Assembly (NCBI GenBank): GCA_026182355.1
Contig: JAPFBL010000105.1
Span: 983,001-1,047,000 of the forward strand
Reading direction: 5' to 3'
DNA from: Hermatobates lingyangjiaoensis
Taxonomy: Eukaryota > Arthropoda > Insecta > Hemiptera > Hermatobatidae
Length of the DNA stretch: 64,000 nt
A program made the position numbers and the translations under genes. The number at the start of each line of letters is the position of its first letter. Within the stretch, counting starts at the first letter, position 1. Below, one piece after another: positions 20,268-32,572 of the stretch. The notes beneath the pieces are model-generated. The model was not told the DNA's origin. It worked only from the letters and a program-made list of their open reading frames with translations, and made no database searches.

Positions 20268-22977
20268 TTAATATGTCAACTCCAGCCGCAAGATCGAAAA
20301 ATCGCCCGTAAGATCGAGGCCACCAGTTCAAAAATAATTTGGATAATCGAATCACTTTGAATAATATGAAAAGGGCAGCTTAGAGTCACTACTTCCATTT
20401 CTTTCCATTGCAACCGTGACAAAGTATTTAAGGCTTAATAACTTAACATTTAATGGTAAGTTACATTAACAATAACTTAACATGTTTGCGTCTGTACTAC
20501 TTATCAGGTAGTATAGACGCACCTCAAACATTTGGAAATATTCAGCGTTAGTTACAAACTCATGAAGTTATTTGTCTTATGCTTCCCAAGAATTTTACAT
20601 TTCTAACAAATGTGTTGCTATTACACAACCCTGATATGTTCAATATTTAAAACCATTTGATTGCTATAACTTAGGAAAGGTGAGAAATATAAAATATTAA
20701 CTTATTTGTTCTATTCAGCATACCCAGGGTTGGTTCAAAGGATATAAACTAAAAACAATCATTTACTGGCAAATCAATAATATTTTTATTATGGTCATCA
20801 TCAAAGATTTATTACTCCTGATAATACAGAATACAAAAGTAGGGCGTTAAGGCTGAAACGTGATTTGAAAAATCACGTTATGGTATTGGAATATGGAGAT
20901 ACTTAGCCAACATAATAAAGTTGCACGCCTGTTATCAAACTCGTCTTAGGGTTTTAGAGATAGCCCCTCATAACTATCTATATTCCGAAAGAGCATGAAC
21001 CAAGCTGTTGAGAAATGTATGTATGATACGTGTGTCTTGCGTAATCACGTCATCCGTTTTTTTTACAACATTTCTTATTTTTTGCACTACTGTCAGTCAC
21101 TTCAAAGGAAGTGTGCGTAACTTAGTAACAACAAAATAAGTATCCTTTATTAAGTATGGGTGAGCCCTCTACGTAATTAATGAAGCATTTTAAATTGTGA
21201 CTAACTCTAATTCTGTAATAGTTATAAAACATTAAAAATATAAATATCACATTAAGATATTTTAAAAACAAATGACTTTAGAGAAAACCTGAAAGCAAGA
21301 AGTCCTATTCTAATTTTATTCTCGACAACTTTTGTTTGAAACTTTTTTATCTTTCAGACTTACAAAGAGACTCTGAATTCTTAAGACTAAGAAATCTAAA
21401 ACAAAAAGACTGTAAAAGTTTGAGATTGGTGTTTGCTGATTGTTTATATTTTTGTATTTACCCGCCAGTGAAGCAGGTGTTCTTACAAAGGGAGTTTTGT
21501 ATTAATTGTTTTTTGTTTAAAACATCTGATAATGTTTCACTCGTTTGTACTTCATTTCAATGGAAATATTAACAACTTTATAGGTTAAAGAATAGTAATT
21601 GTTAAAAATTATTACTTTCTGACTTCATGCTTACAACTTTATAACTATAAATTCATTAATTTTTTATCTAGTAGTATAAATTACATTAGTTTTCACTTGA
21701 CAAACTGTAGAGAATTGAAAATTAGTTGAAACTGATCTGTATTGTAAATGTTCTATAATACAGAAATAACAAGACAGGTTTATCCGTATATTAAAGAAAA
21801 AAGACTGTAAAGTTACTTATAGTTGTTGTTTCTCCGTGGAAGAGATTGCTGGTCCACATTCATTAATCACAAAACATAACTTTTATTAATCCGAAAGCAC
21901 AAAAATCTCCTCATTTAATCAAACATAAAGATACTTTTGAGATCAAGTTGTTTTAAATATTTCATGCTTTTAAATGTTGAGAAGAAGAGGTTGAATAAGC
22001 TGTCAGGAAAGAAAGGAGAGGCAGTCAGTAAGTAGTTGACGAGGATTACTGAAATAGACAATTATTTCATAATGAAAGATGTTCCATAATTTGTCTAAGA
22101 ACACTAAAACGAAGGAAAACATAATGCAAATTTCATCAGGGATAGCTGAGTTTATTTCAATTATGCTAAAACTAGTTTTAAACTTTAAACCCATACCTAG
22201 TCATATTTCATTAATTAATGACCCGACGCAGTAATGTAAATACAATAAGAGAATTATATGAAAGTAGGCACGGGGACTGAATTTACAAATAATCAACTAT
22301 TATTCCATTTTTACCTCTGCTCATCACAAATCCCTGACCTTTCCTTGACCCTAAAACTAAAGGAAGTTATTTTTAGCTCTTGGCTTTTGAAAGACTAAAA
22401 TAGCTCGCATTGTTTTTAGAATCAATTTCAGATGGAAACAAGCATGGAATAAGAAACTCAGACATATTTTTGTTTGTATTATTGCTAAAATAACCTCGTG
22501 TTTCATGCCTAACCACAAGTAACATACCAATCATACTTAATTCAGATGTTTTAATCAGTAGATATTTGTGCTTTTGCCTTGTGCTATTTCAGTGTAACAT
22601 TTAAAGTAAAGCAACTTTTGATGTGTGATGCAATGCAATGAAATTATTATTTTGCTCCAACGCTACTGTTATAGATTTTTTTTTATTTTTAAAGGTTTAA
22701 AAATCATAATATTTCTATCTTTTCTTCAAAGTCGCTGCTTATCCGGTGGAATATTCTCAGTTTCCTCCTATGATGAATGATATTACCGTAGAATTTAATT
22801 TTTATAAAACTGATTATTTTATACATAATGAAGAACGCTTTAGCTTATACCTCTTTGACTAATTAGATTAAATATTTGGAGTCGTCGTAGGATGGATTGA
22901 ATTGTGTGATTGGTAGGGATAAGTGTGGCTTCTCTGAAGTGGAGAATTGGATGTCTGATTGCAAGAATATAGATTTT

Positions 22978-23105
22978 TATTGAAATAAGACACTTGTTTT
23001 TATGAGAATAAAATTTAATGGAATTACTACATTCTGCAGTAAATAAATGACGTTTGGCGTCACATAAGTGGCTGCTATTCATTGTGAGTAAGAAACGTAT
23101 AAACA
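22978..23105 (+). repeat. dispersed repeat, copy 1 (partner 27137-27255)
   Basis: It begins TATTGAAATAAGACACTTG and contains TTGGCGTCAC and TGAGTAA; the partner has the same order and orientation with scattered differences. Similarity resumes at GAGTTTATGAAACTTA (about 23310 and 27401), so the full element is at least about 350 bases. Confidence 0.65.
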
Positions 23106-23571
23106 TATTTTAAAAATTTATAAAATTTACACTAATTTATCATGTCACATTCTAAGGTGACCAAACTACTATATTATATAAAAAGAAATATATTATAGTT
23201 ATTTGAGTCAATATAATTTATATTTATTATTAGAACGAGATTTAATTGACAACGAATAGAAATAATCCAATAAATGACTTTTTTTCTAAACGTATACATA
23301 CAGCCAGAGTTTATGAAACTTACTAATCCGATCCCAATCAAATGTACGTGATGTTACATCGACTGGAACAGAAACCAATATATGTAATATTGGACCTATT
23401 AGAGCGGGAAGTTCAATTTTATCCATTTACACCGAAATGGTTGGAGTTAATGAATGTATTGAATTCATAACGATAGTTAAATAAAAATAAAACAACAAAT
23501 GAATTGGTTGTCGTGAAGTGGGATATTATATTTAGTTATAGCAAAGCTAAGTGCACGTCACTTCATATGCT

Positions 23572-23758
23572 GATTAGAAAGGTGAAGAAACTCTAAACTT
23601 CCACTCACAATAAACATTTTATGAAACAACGATGCGATTCGAACACTTAGAGTTCATCATCAGGCTACAGTTGCCTCAGTAAGGTGATATTGACTGTTTA
23701 AGGAGTCAGAGGACACTCAGTCATTGTGTGTGGAGAGTGTTTCTTCACCTTCCTAATC
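23572..23758. repeat. inverted repeat around a PLE-like terminus
   Basis: The left arm 23572-23612 and right arm 23722-23758 are complementary with a small deletion (GGTGAAGAAAC against GTTTCTTCACC). The left portion, read on the minus strand, is a hammerhead-like unit. This is the same head-to-head design as at 0.6, 0.8 and 42.6-42.9 kb. Confidence 0.5.
23622..23669 (-). ncRNA. hammerhead-ribozyme-like motif G (core CTGATGA intact)
   Basis: On the minus strand stem I has five of six pairs (GC, GU, AU, GC, UA; one UU mismatch). The core CTGATGA lies at 23663-23657 with one unpaired T after it. Stem II is GAAC/GTTC, then GAA at 23640-23638. Stem III is CG-CAT-CG, and T is at the cleavage position. 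The closing 15.1-16.1 pair is T/T instead of A/T, which should weaken it. Confidence 0.5.
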
Positions 23759-26520
23759 ATAAGTAAATATATGCTAGCAAAATAACTGCTTGTATAGCTG
23801 TTGAGTTAGAAGGATCAAACATTTTTCAAAAATTACTCCTTTAATTAATAATGTAAATAAATTAAATTAATTTCGATATAAAGATAATTTCAATATAATT
23901 ACAATATTTAATTAATATTAAACTGTTAATTAAATATTTTAATTAATTTACATATCAAGTAAAAGAAATTTCACAACTAATTACGTAACTTTGAATAAAA
24001 TGAAGTTGATGAAATAACTATTAATGCAAATATATTCTAAAAATATAGTGTTCTCAGTGAAATTTTACAATAATGGTTCCATCTTATTAAATTTATTATT
24101 TCTATGTTTTTTACAAACTCTGAACTGATAATAATTACTATTTAAGCTGTACCGTATACATTTGTAACATATTGAAAAATTGATTTATTATTAGTTATCA
24201 TGATTCATTTGATTTTGTTAGTATTATTTATTAGTTACCGTGATTCATTTGAATTTTTTTTACAAGGCTGTGTATTACGAAAATAGTGATTACATTTTCG
24301 TTGAAATAGAGATAATGGCGTCAAAACAAAATATTGATTTAAATAGCTTGTCAATTAATTTCATAATATATTTACTTTTAGCAAAGTTCTATGCGCAACG
24401 TCACAAATTTTTTAAAATAGAAAACAAATTATTATCGACTATCCTGAAAGTTAATTATTAAATTCCACTATATATGTAATATTTCAATTTTTGTCTTTTA
24501 TTACAAAATTATCTATTTAATAATGTTTATTTAAAATTAATATCCCTTACATAGAATCATTTTTTGTTGAAGACAACTCACCAAAATTGATAGGCCAGTA
24601 TTTAGTTCATGATTATTTCCTGTCCAAGGTGTAAACACTGGCTGGATTAAGAGCCAAATCTCTATTATATTTTTTCAAATCATCATGGCGTCGTCATTCT
24701 TTTTTATAGCTGGAAGCATCAATTATTTTAATCGGATCTTAGAAAATTATTGTTATATATTGCAGTTTAAAAGTGTTTTTATTAAGTTACTAACATTACT
24801 AAGTGATGTATACATGTGAAATTAGTTTTGTGTTCGTATAAGTGTTTTAGAAGAAAAAAGAAATATATCTACACATCAAAAACAAGGTTAGTGCACAATT
24901 TAAAATTATCTTCTATTTTTTTTGTACGACATTACGTTAATTTATAACTATTAAATGATGACAAACAAAAGTAGATTGAGAAATAATTTACATTACATTG
25001 TAAAAAAGAAATGAAATTCGTCTTCACTATTTGGTATAAGAATTATATTTAATTAAATAATGCCACTAAATCTTTCAAATACTTATAAAACTGACTCATT
25101 TAAATTAATACACAATTAAAGTGCAATTTAAAAATGTTATTCCTACAAAAAATAATGTAAAATATCTCCATCCAATTACTTCTAATATTATTTATAATAT
25201 TATATAATAATTCCTTTTCTCTGTATTAATAGATATCTGTATATTAATAGAGATCTGTATAATAACAATAGATGGAATTCAGAGATAGTATTTTAATATT
25301 AGAAAAAAAGGAAAATAGTACTAGTGATAATTATATACATAGAAAGACATATCACAAATATTGAGAAAAATATGTTATAATATGAATAAAAAGTCAGTTT
25401 TTTATGCATTTTTAACTTTTATATTGTTTGTAACTTTATATATAAACATGTAAAATAATTTTAACAACTTCCAAAAAAATTGATAAAAGAATATGAGTAT
25501 ACCTTTTTATTTAATCAATATTCAAAGCAAATATTAATAAACTGTTCTTTACAAAATATTTTGTTTTAAACTATTTTCATAATCTAGCTATAAAGTAACT
25601 ATTAAACTCGTTACTGCTTTTAATGTAATTATTGATAAATAAAGTAATACATTTTAAACATTATTTAAAAAGTCAGAACCTTTTTATGTAGAACTTCGTT
25701 TGGTTTTTTATATACATTATATTTGTTGTGTTTATTTTATTGAATTGTCAATTAATAGTTTATTAATTAATTAATAACACTAATTATTAATAGGTAACTT
25801 AAATACACAGGACTAGAGTATTGTAATGTTTTTTCTGACATTAAAAGTTTACCATTTTGTTTTAATATTTTCATCTTTCATTTTCAATGAAACTTAAAGA
25901 AAATATATCGGACTGTATAATAATTTAATATAAAATGATTAGTATATTGCTAAAAAAAGAATTTAGAATATGCTATTATTATTTTTCAATTGACTTCTTT
26001 TTTTTTTGCACTATACAAAAATGTAATGTATACGTTATTTAAATTACTGAACATTATATATTTAGGACCTCAGTTCTTGTAGTAAATCATGCATTGTATT
26101 ACTACGGTTAACACATAAGTATGACTACTCAGAAAATGAATTTGAGATAATTTTCTTATTTTAATAAAAGATTTCCCTTTTTTTATATAAATCATAATTT
26201 TACTGAACTATTCTGCCATATTAAAATATATTTATTGTTGGTAATTGATCAAAAAATGTTCTGCGGAGGATATTTTTGTAGTCATTGGAATCTTCGATGG
26301 ATCAAATTAATATTTTACATGAAAATTTGATAGGTTTCATTGTATGGATATGCTGTATAATTTGGGAGCTATTATGCATGATAGTAAAGTCATTTTTTGG
26401 GCCAAAATGCATTTTTTGGACAACATTTTTAGGCATTATTTTTCGGGATACAAAAGCAATAACTGAAAAAATCCTCAGATTTCTAAAAAAAACATGAAAT
26501 ATTTTGTTTTCAATGAAATG

Positions 26521-26594
26521 TAATAGTTTGGACTTACATTAAACCTGAAAGCTTTAATGTAATAGTTTGGACTTACATTAAACCTGAAAGCTTG
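26521..26594. repeat. 39-bp tandem duplication
   Basis: TAATAGTTTGGACTTACATT and the rest of the unit (to AAACCTGAAAGCTTTAATG) repeat exactly at 26521 and 26560, with the second copy ending near 26594. No mismatch is visible, so it is a recent duplication. Confidence 0.9.
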
Positions 26595-27136
26595 TGAGGG
26601 CAGTACAAGTCATACTGCTTGAAGAAAATCAAATTGCCCCAAAAAATATAGCATTATGTGGGGGATAAGTCGAGGTAATTATTTTCCAAATTACGTTAAC
26701 CAGTCAAGCCATATAGCATATTTTCTGTCTTAAAAATGTCTTTTTGATGCTAATCGGATCATTAAATCAATTAAATTGTTGCCAAAAAATGTTGAAAAAA
26801 TTTGCAATTAAAAAAAAAATTGTAACATTTTAATTACCGTAAAGGGCATTAAAGCTATAAAAACTGAATTTTCATCTTATTTTTCTCAGTCAATATTTAC
26901 AGCAACCTTATAGCAGAATACAGCACACAGGAAAAAGGTAACGCTGGCTCAGAGTAAATTGAATTTTTATGTTTTTTGACAAAGAGATAAAAATGTGATT
27001 TTATAAAAAACACTAGCATGTCATAAAATTCCGAGTATAATAATTTTATAAAAGATCTAAATGTTAAAAATAATGGGATATTGAAAACAATATTTGAAAA
27101 ATTTGCTGTCTGATAAATGATGCAAGATTCCTGTTT

Positions 27137-27255
27137 TATTGAAATAAGACACTTGGTTTTATGAGTGTAAAATCTAATGAAAATATTACATTCATCAGTT
27201 AATAAATGAATTTGGCGTCACGTAGGTGTCTGGTATTAATTTTGAGTAAACAACG
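27137..27255 (+). repeat. dispersed repeat, copy 2 (partner 22978-23105)
   Basis: Same order and orientation as copy 1 (TATTGAAATAAGACACTTG, TTGGCGTCAC, TGAGTAA). It has no coding potential and the family is unrecognised. Confidence 0.65.
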
Positions 27256-29639
27256 TTAACAAGAGTTTTGGACTTCAGTAAGGACATCTCGTTTTTAGGT
27301 GAACATAGCTTATATTCATAATTAGAACAAGACTTAGTAACAACTAATTGAGATGATCAATTAGATGTCATTATTTTAGCTTGTATGTACATGCGATCGG
27401 AGTTTATGAAACTTAGATATCCAATCCCAAACCGATATAGGTACGTGGTGTTGCATCAGAGTGTAGGCCACTCGTGATGCATATACCAGTTACAAGTTCT
27501 AAATATTTTCTATTTTTCTAATTTTTCATATTCTTTGTTCATATATTATTATTATTATTTTTAGATACTTTTGTAATAGTTATAATTATACTATAAATGA
27601 ATCTGAACACTTAGTGATTGATTGACAACGTAAATAGTTCGTACAATAGTCTCCATAACAAGTCTATTGTAATAATGCAGAAAGAGCACCTCGGGGGCTT
27701 GTTGGAAAGATTCTTGTCTCATCCGCAGACAAGTTCATATCGCTAAATTTTGTATTACTCATATGTTGATAAGGAATTTAACAATTAAGTGTTACCAACA
27801 TTCATTATTTTTAATAATACATAATTCCGTAACAATATGGTATATAATGGTTGTAAAACTTAACTATGCAACCATCTTACTTGTAACTTGACGGGTACTG
27901 GAATATTCCATTCTCAAGAGTAAACTAGTGATGTTTTAGCAATTACATTTCAATTTAGATGGTTTACTGTTTGCAAAGCGTTCGACTTGTTGGGAAAATG
28001 TACTCGGTAAGAAGGTTATTTATTCTGTTTAATAATTTTACTCAAAAACCTATGTGGTACCAACCATGATGGTTTACATTACAGAGGATGATTATGATTA
28101 TTAATAATTTTATCAGGTATGCTAAAATATTTTCTGTTGTTACATGTATGTCTTTGATATTTGGTGCATAGTTCCTTGAATGTAATAAATGGTGCAATGG
28201 ATAATACTAGTTAACTTGAAGCTTTTGTATAGTTTGGAAAAATCTGCTTAAAAGGATATTTTATTTTTTATGGAAAAATAAAAACATCAACTTTGTGATA
28301 ATATTTTACGAGGAAAGGCGACAACATATGGCCCTTGAGCCAGATCTGCTTGTTTTGATAAATGTATCTGATAGATAGAATCTTAGACTTTGCACAAATT
28401 TCCTAATGTGGGTAATCAAAAAAGATGAGGAAATTTGTTCTTTTCACTATAAATGCACAAAGCGTTTGCCTTTGTAGATATACTTGTATTGCAGACTAGC
28501 TAACTGCAAGTATCGCAATTGTAACATTTCTTCAACAAAGCAGTTATATACATTACACTTTTATGACGCCAGTAACACTTTGAGTATTATTATGTTAGAT
28601 CAAGATATGCGTGTATAGAATTCTGATGTGTGAAAACGTCAAGACCAACATACAGTGGGGCGGATGAAAACCTCAATGACTGGAGTATAACCTGACCAGT
28701 GCGAGCCAGATTTAACTCCTCTCTCCTTAACACTTAACTGTTACTCGTTAGATTTGCTGTAGTCTTATTAACAAATATACATTCAAATTATTTTATATTC
28801 TACACCACTCTACAATTTTTGTTCTCACTTGAAACAATCCACGCAGTACGTTTATTTAGTGTTTAGAAAAGTATATGGCCCGTGGTATGGATCTAATGAT
28901 ACGTGATTTTATGGCTCTCTCAACCAAAAAGGTTTTCGACCTCCTTCTTTATACACTATAAATGGTTTCAATGTTCAGGTAATAAAATACAAACATTTTA
29001 TAGACTTTTTATTGCCTTTACATTAATTTTCCATAAATACAAAGTTACTTTTACATTATAGTCTAAATTAAAAACATATATAAAATATTGTCACTTACTT
29101 AACAGACTGATGCCTTTCTTGCATGGATTTGAACAGTCTTGAGGTTTTAAGTCCATGCGTACAAATTTAACTTCTAAATAATAATCTTAAGGATTATTCT
29201 ATACTTTTCATTCAATAGAATACATTTGAAAACCAGGCACACTAATGCATCATTCCAGTTATGTTATATATAGGTACACCAATATAGTAACATATGAGAA
29301 AACAGAAAAAAAAAACAGCTAAGGCCATTGACTAAATGAAATTATTGGTGGTAGTAAGTTATCATCGGTAAACAAAATTATCCCTAGCTTTGCATGTATG
29401 CGAATCGCACACACTAAACATCTCATCTTTTATCTTTATAAAGACATGGATATATTTGTTTTACACACCTATTTATATATATATATATATATAGACAAAT
29501 ATATGTGACTAGTGATACGAATTGTTGACATCCATATAGACATTGGAGGAAGACACACGTGGGGTGACTGCAAACCGTAGTATATAATGTACAACAATCA
29601 TGCTTTCATTGGCAACCATGAAGTGGGAAAACAGAGAGG

Positions 29640-29990
29640 ACTCGCATTGTCAACTTGTCTTCAATGAAACGTTAGAAGGGTTAGGACATTACAAACACCT
29701 TTGAGTGATTCCGTCAAAGTCCAACATGAACATGTAATCAACAAGGTCCATAAAATCAGTGTAGGTCTATCCAGGGGTTGTTTAACTCCGTGCAGCCTGG
29801 ATAAGAAATGGAGTCTAGTTAGTAACAACTTTTTAGTTTGTCGGCTTTTAACGTGGCCGTGTCAAATACGAGTGAGTGGTGTGCCTCAGGATTCTACCCT
29901 TCCAGGCAAATGCCTCACATCCTCTCACAAATTGTATTGTTATAAAGACAATTTTATAAAGCGACAAAAATCTAAGTTAAATAAATTCTC
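29640..29990 (+). pseudogene. possible degenerate non-LTR RT fragment
   Basis: One frame reads LVFNETLEGLGHYKHL, then a shift, then HEHVINKVHK. This resembles the thumb region found after the RT palm (F-n-x-x-x-x-V-x-x-Y-K-Y-L-G, x-x-H-V-x-x-V-x-x-K). About 150 bases on, VSGVPQDSTL resembles the RT S-G-V-P-Q-G-S motif. The order of the two pieces is not canonical and stops are frequent, so part of this may be chance. Confidence 0.3.
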
Positions 29991-30306
29991 AAACTTCTGC
30001 TAAGCAAGAAAGCAAAATTAAGTGAAAAAACGCTTTTTGAATTCTAATATAAATAATTTATTATTTAATAATTAAAGGAAATTCATTGTTAATAAAAATT
30101 ACAATTAATTTTAATGACTCTTGAATGCTCGGTCAATCTAATTTTTAAGCTTCGTTGAATGTACTCAGTCAAGCCATTTTTTTTTCAGTATTTATCTGTT
30201 ATAACAGTTTTATGTAGTGGTGAAATTCTCAAATTTCCGTCTCTTCCTGCTCGCTTTAGATCCCCTCCTCCTCCATTGTATGCCTTTCTATCTCTCTCTT
30301 CCACAG

Positions 30307-30498
30307 GCCATTGCTGTACAGCGTAAGCTATGTACACCGGCCGAGAAAGAAAAATTTGACAATTCCTTTTTTAGATGTGCAAACAGTTGTGGACAATTTG
30401 TCAAGGGACAAGTTTATGGACAGAAGTAGGGCGTGCAAAGCGCAGTCGCAGTGTGCAACCACTGGGACAAGTATTGTTGTGGACGTATCCGCTTCTGT
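30307..30498 (+). CDS. possible terminal exon of an unidentified gene
   Basis: A strong pyrimidine tract and acceptor (TCTATCTCTCTCTTCCACAG/GCC) open a clearly GC-richer segment that ends in a plausible 3' region with AATAAA at 30703-30708. Two frames are possible. One reads AIAVQRKLCTPAEKEKFDNS, FFRCANSCGQFVKGQVYGQK and stops at 30429. The other needs one base from an upstream exon and reads through SYVHRPRKKNLTIPFLDVQT and ACKAQSQCATTGTSIVVDVS to a stop at about 30523 (the entry's end is approximate). I recognise neither. No upstream exons were found, so it could also be an isolated or retroelement-derived segment. Confidence 0.35.
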
Positions 30499-30702
30499 TT
30501 TTGCAGAGTTGGGGCTGCCGTAAGGGGTTTTGCAACCCCTTGGCATAGACTCCCCCTCCCCTCACTGCACCCATGAATCACTCCAATCCATCAGTCTAAG
30601 GTGACTAAGCTTCAACCAGCATTGTTTCAACTGACCGAACAGTAAAGGGCTCAAGTTGTATATTGATCTCACCTTTCTATCTGACACTGATTGATAGTTC
30701 TG

Positions 30703-30708
30703 AATAAA
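30703..30708 (+). promoter_or_regulatory. candidate poly(A) signal AATAAA
   Basis: It lies about 180 bases after the later of the two possible stops of the 30307 exon. It is only meaningful if that exon is real. Confidence 0.3.
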
Positions 30709-30719
30709 TTATATCAGTT

Positions 30720-32529
30720 CTAATATCACAGATATATTACTCTTTCTTTTTTTTTATCTAAAACAATCATATTAATAGTGAGTGAATATTTCCATCTTAT
30801 ATTAAATGTTTCTAATTAATTATATAAACAACGCATAAATTAGTGTTTTATTGAGACTTAACAGAAACCCGTAAGGCAGCCAAACTGTACTACCGTATGT
30901 ACAGACTGTACTGCCGTTTAAATAAGAAACAAATGGATGCGTCCTAAAAGGCAGTGAATGGTTGAGCACGACTGCCTCAAACAGAACATCTATCAAACAA
31001 CGGAAGACGTAGCCAGTAAATGGCTAGTTGGATTTAAAATAAACATTACACTTGTACAAATATTTTTGTAATTTAACTAATAAAACTTTCTCTTCCTGAG
31101 GAATAATTATGTAATTTATCGCGAGGCTGTTTGTAATGCCATGTAAAGTGTGAGTTTTGTTAGATACAGCTAAGAAAACTTAGTTGTTTTGATTTCTCAA
31201 ACATGCAGCCCTCAGGACGATATATTCCGACGCTCAGATTTACCTCCAACCATTAATAAAAACACTATCACAAATAAAAGTTCAAGTTTGAAATTTCTTC
31301 AAAACATTGATCAAACGATTGTTTGTTGAGAGGCTTGTAAAGTGGATCCTAGGTTGAAACTACCCCCCAGTATGTAATATTGTTTCGACTAGAGGTCTTA
31401 AGTATAGTCATTGTCCGATTTCTTTACGACTCCTCAGGAGTACCAAAGTCTGGTGCTTGTCACAAGCCTTACTATCTGCTTTTCAATACATATTTTGCTT
31501 TTAAAGGATTATTCTATTTTTGGAAAATAGTGCTTAGTATGATTCGGATAATCATATTATTTCTGTAAATCTATAAAATGGATTAATTTAATGATGATTA
31601 GATATTTCGAAGTTTATTTTTATTTACACTTCAGAAGCATCTCAGAAATGAGTAACCAAATGAAAGTGTACATTTTTTGCTGTATTTGGGAAAAAGTGCA
31701 TGAATATTGAAATAAAAGTGTATGAATTTACTGTAATGACGTTTACTTACTCTGTTGACTGTATTTGCTTAGTTATAGACGTTTAGTAAATGAGCACTAT
31801 GTAAATCTAGAATATGGGGGGGACAAGGATGGTGCGGTCAGTGGCAGGCGATTAAGCCGTGCACACCCGCTGCAAAGATGAGCTTGGGGCCTCCCTTCAC
31901 AACTTGTTCACCGCTTGCCTATCTGCAAACTCACTCGCAAGCTGACAAGAATTTCAACTTATTCAAACGGATCAAACTTAATCAAAACGTGTTTCCAAAG
32001 TTTGTTTGTTTACATTTACCGCAGAACTAGCAGTATATGGTTAAAACATCACTCAAAATCTACATATTATTTACTCAATATTACTAAAAAATCATTCTAT
32101 AGTACTGAAAAAAAGTGGCGTTTCAGTACTGATAAAAGATGCAAAGATTATATTATAAAAGTGAAAGTTATAAAAATTAAATTATGACATTATAGAGTAT
32201 AAAAAGAATAAACAGGAATCAAAGCTCTTAACTGATAAATTTAAGGTAAATAAGAAATGAGGGTACCTTACTGAAACTGAAACGTATGCAGTCAGACTGT
32301 TCAACTGAAGGAAGGAAAGGACAATTCTGGTCAGATCTATTGGAAAATCTTAGAGTAACGAACAAAATAACCCTGTCCATCATATGATGAAAGATTAGAA
32401 AATAATTATTTTCACTGTACATATTAAACTTCAGCACTTACTAATAAATAGATAAGCAGGAAAATAGATGATATTTAGAGGTAGGTGGAGGTATACATAC
32501 ATGAATAGAGGTAGACAGAGGAGAAGGAG

Positions 32530-32572
<43 letters not shown>

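Larger units (their letters stand above)
20268..29600. other. 9-kb AT-rich gene-free stretch
   Basis: Very AT-rich with no exon-like sequence. It contains a pair of dispersed direct repeats (22978-23105 and 27137-27255, with more patchy similarity to about 23370 and 27460), the PLE-like inverted unit at 23572-23758, and a 39-base tandem duplication at 26521-26594. I see nothing else. Confidence 0.6.
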
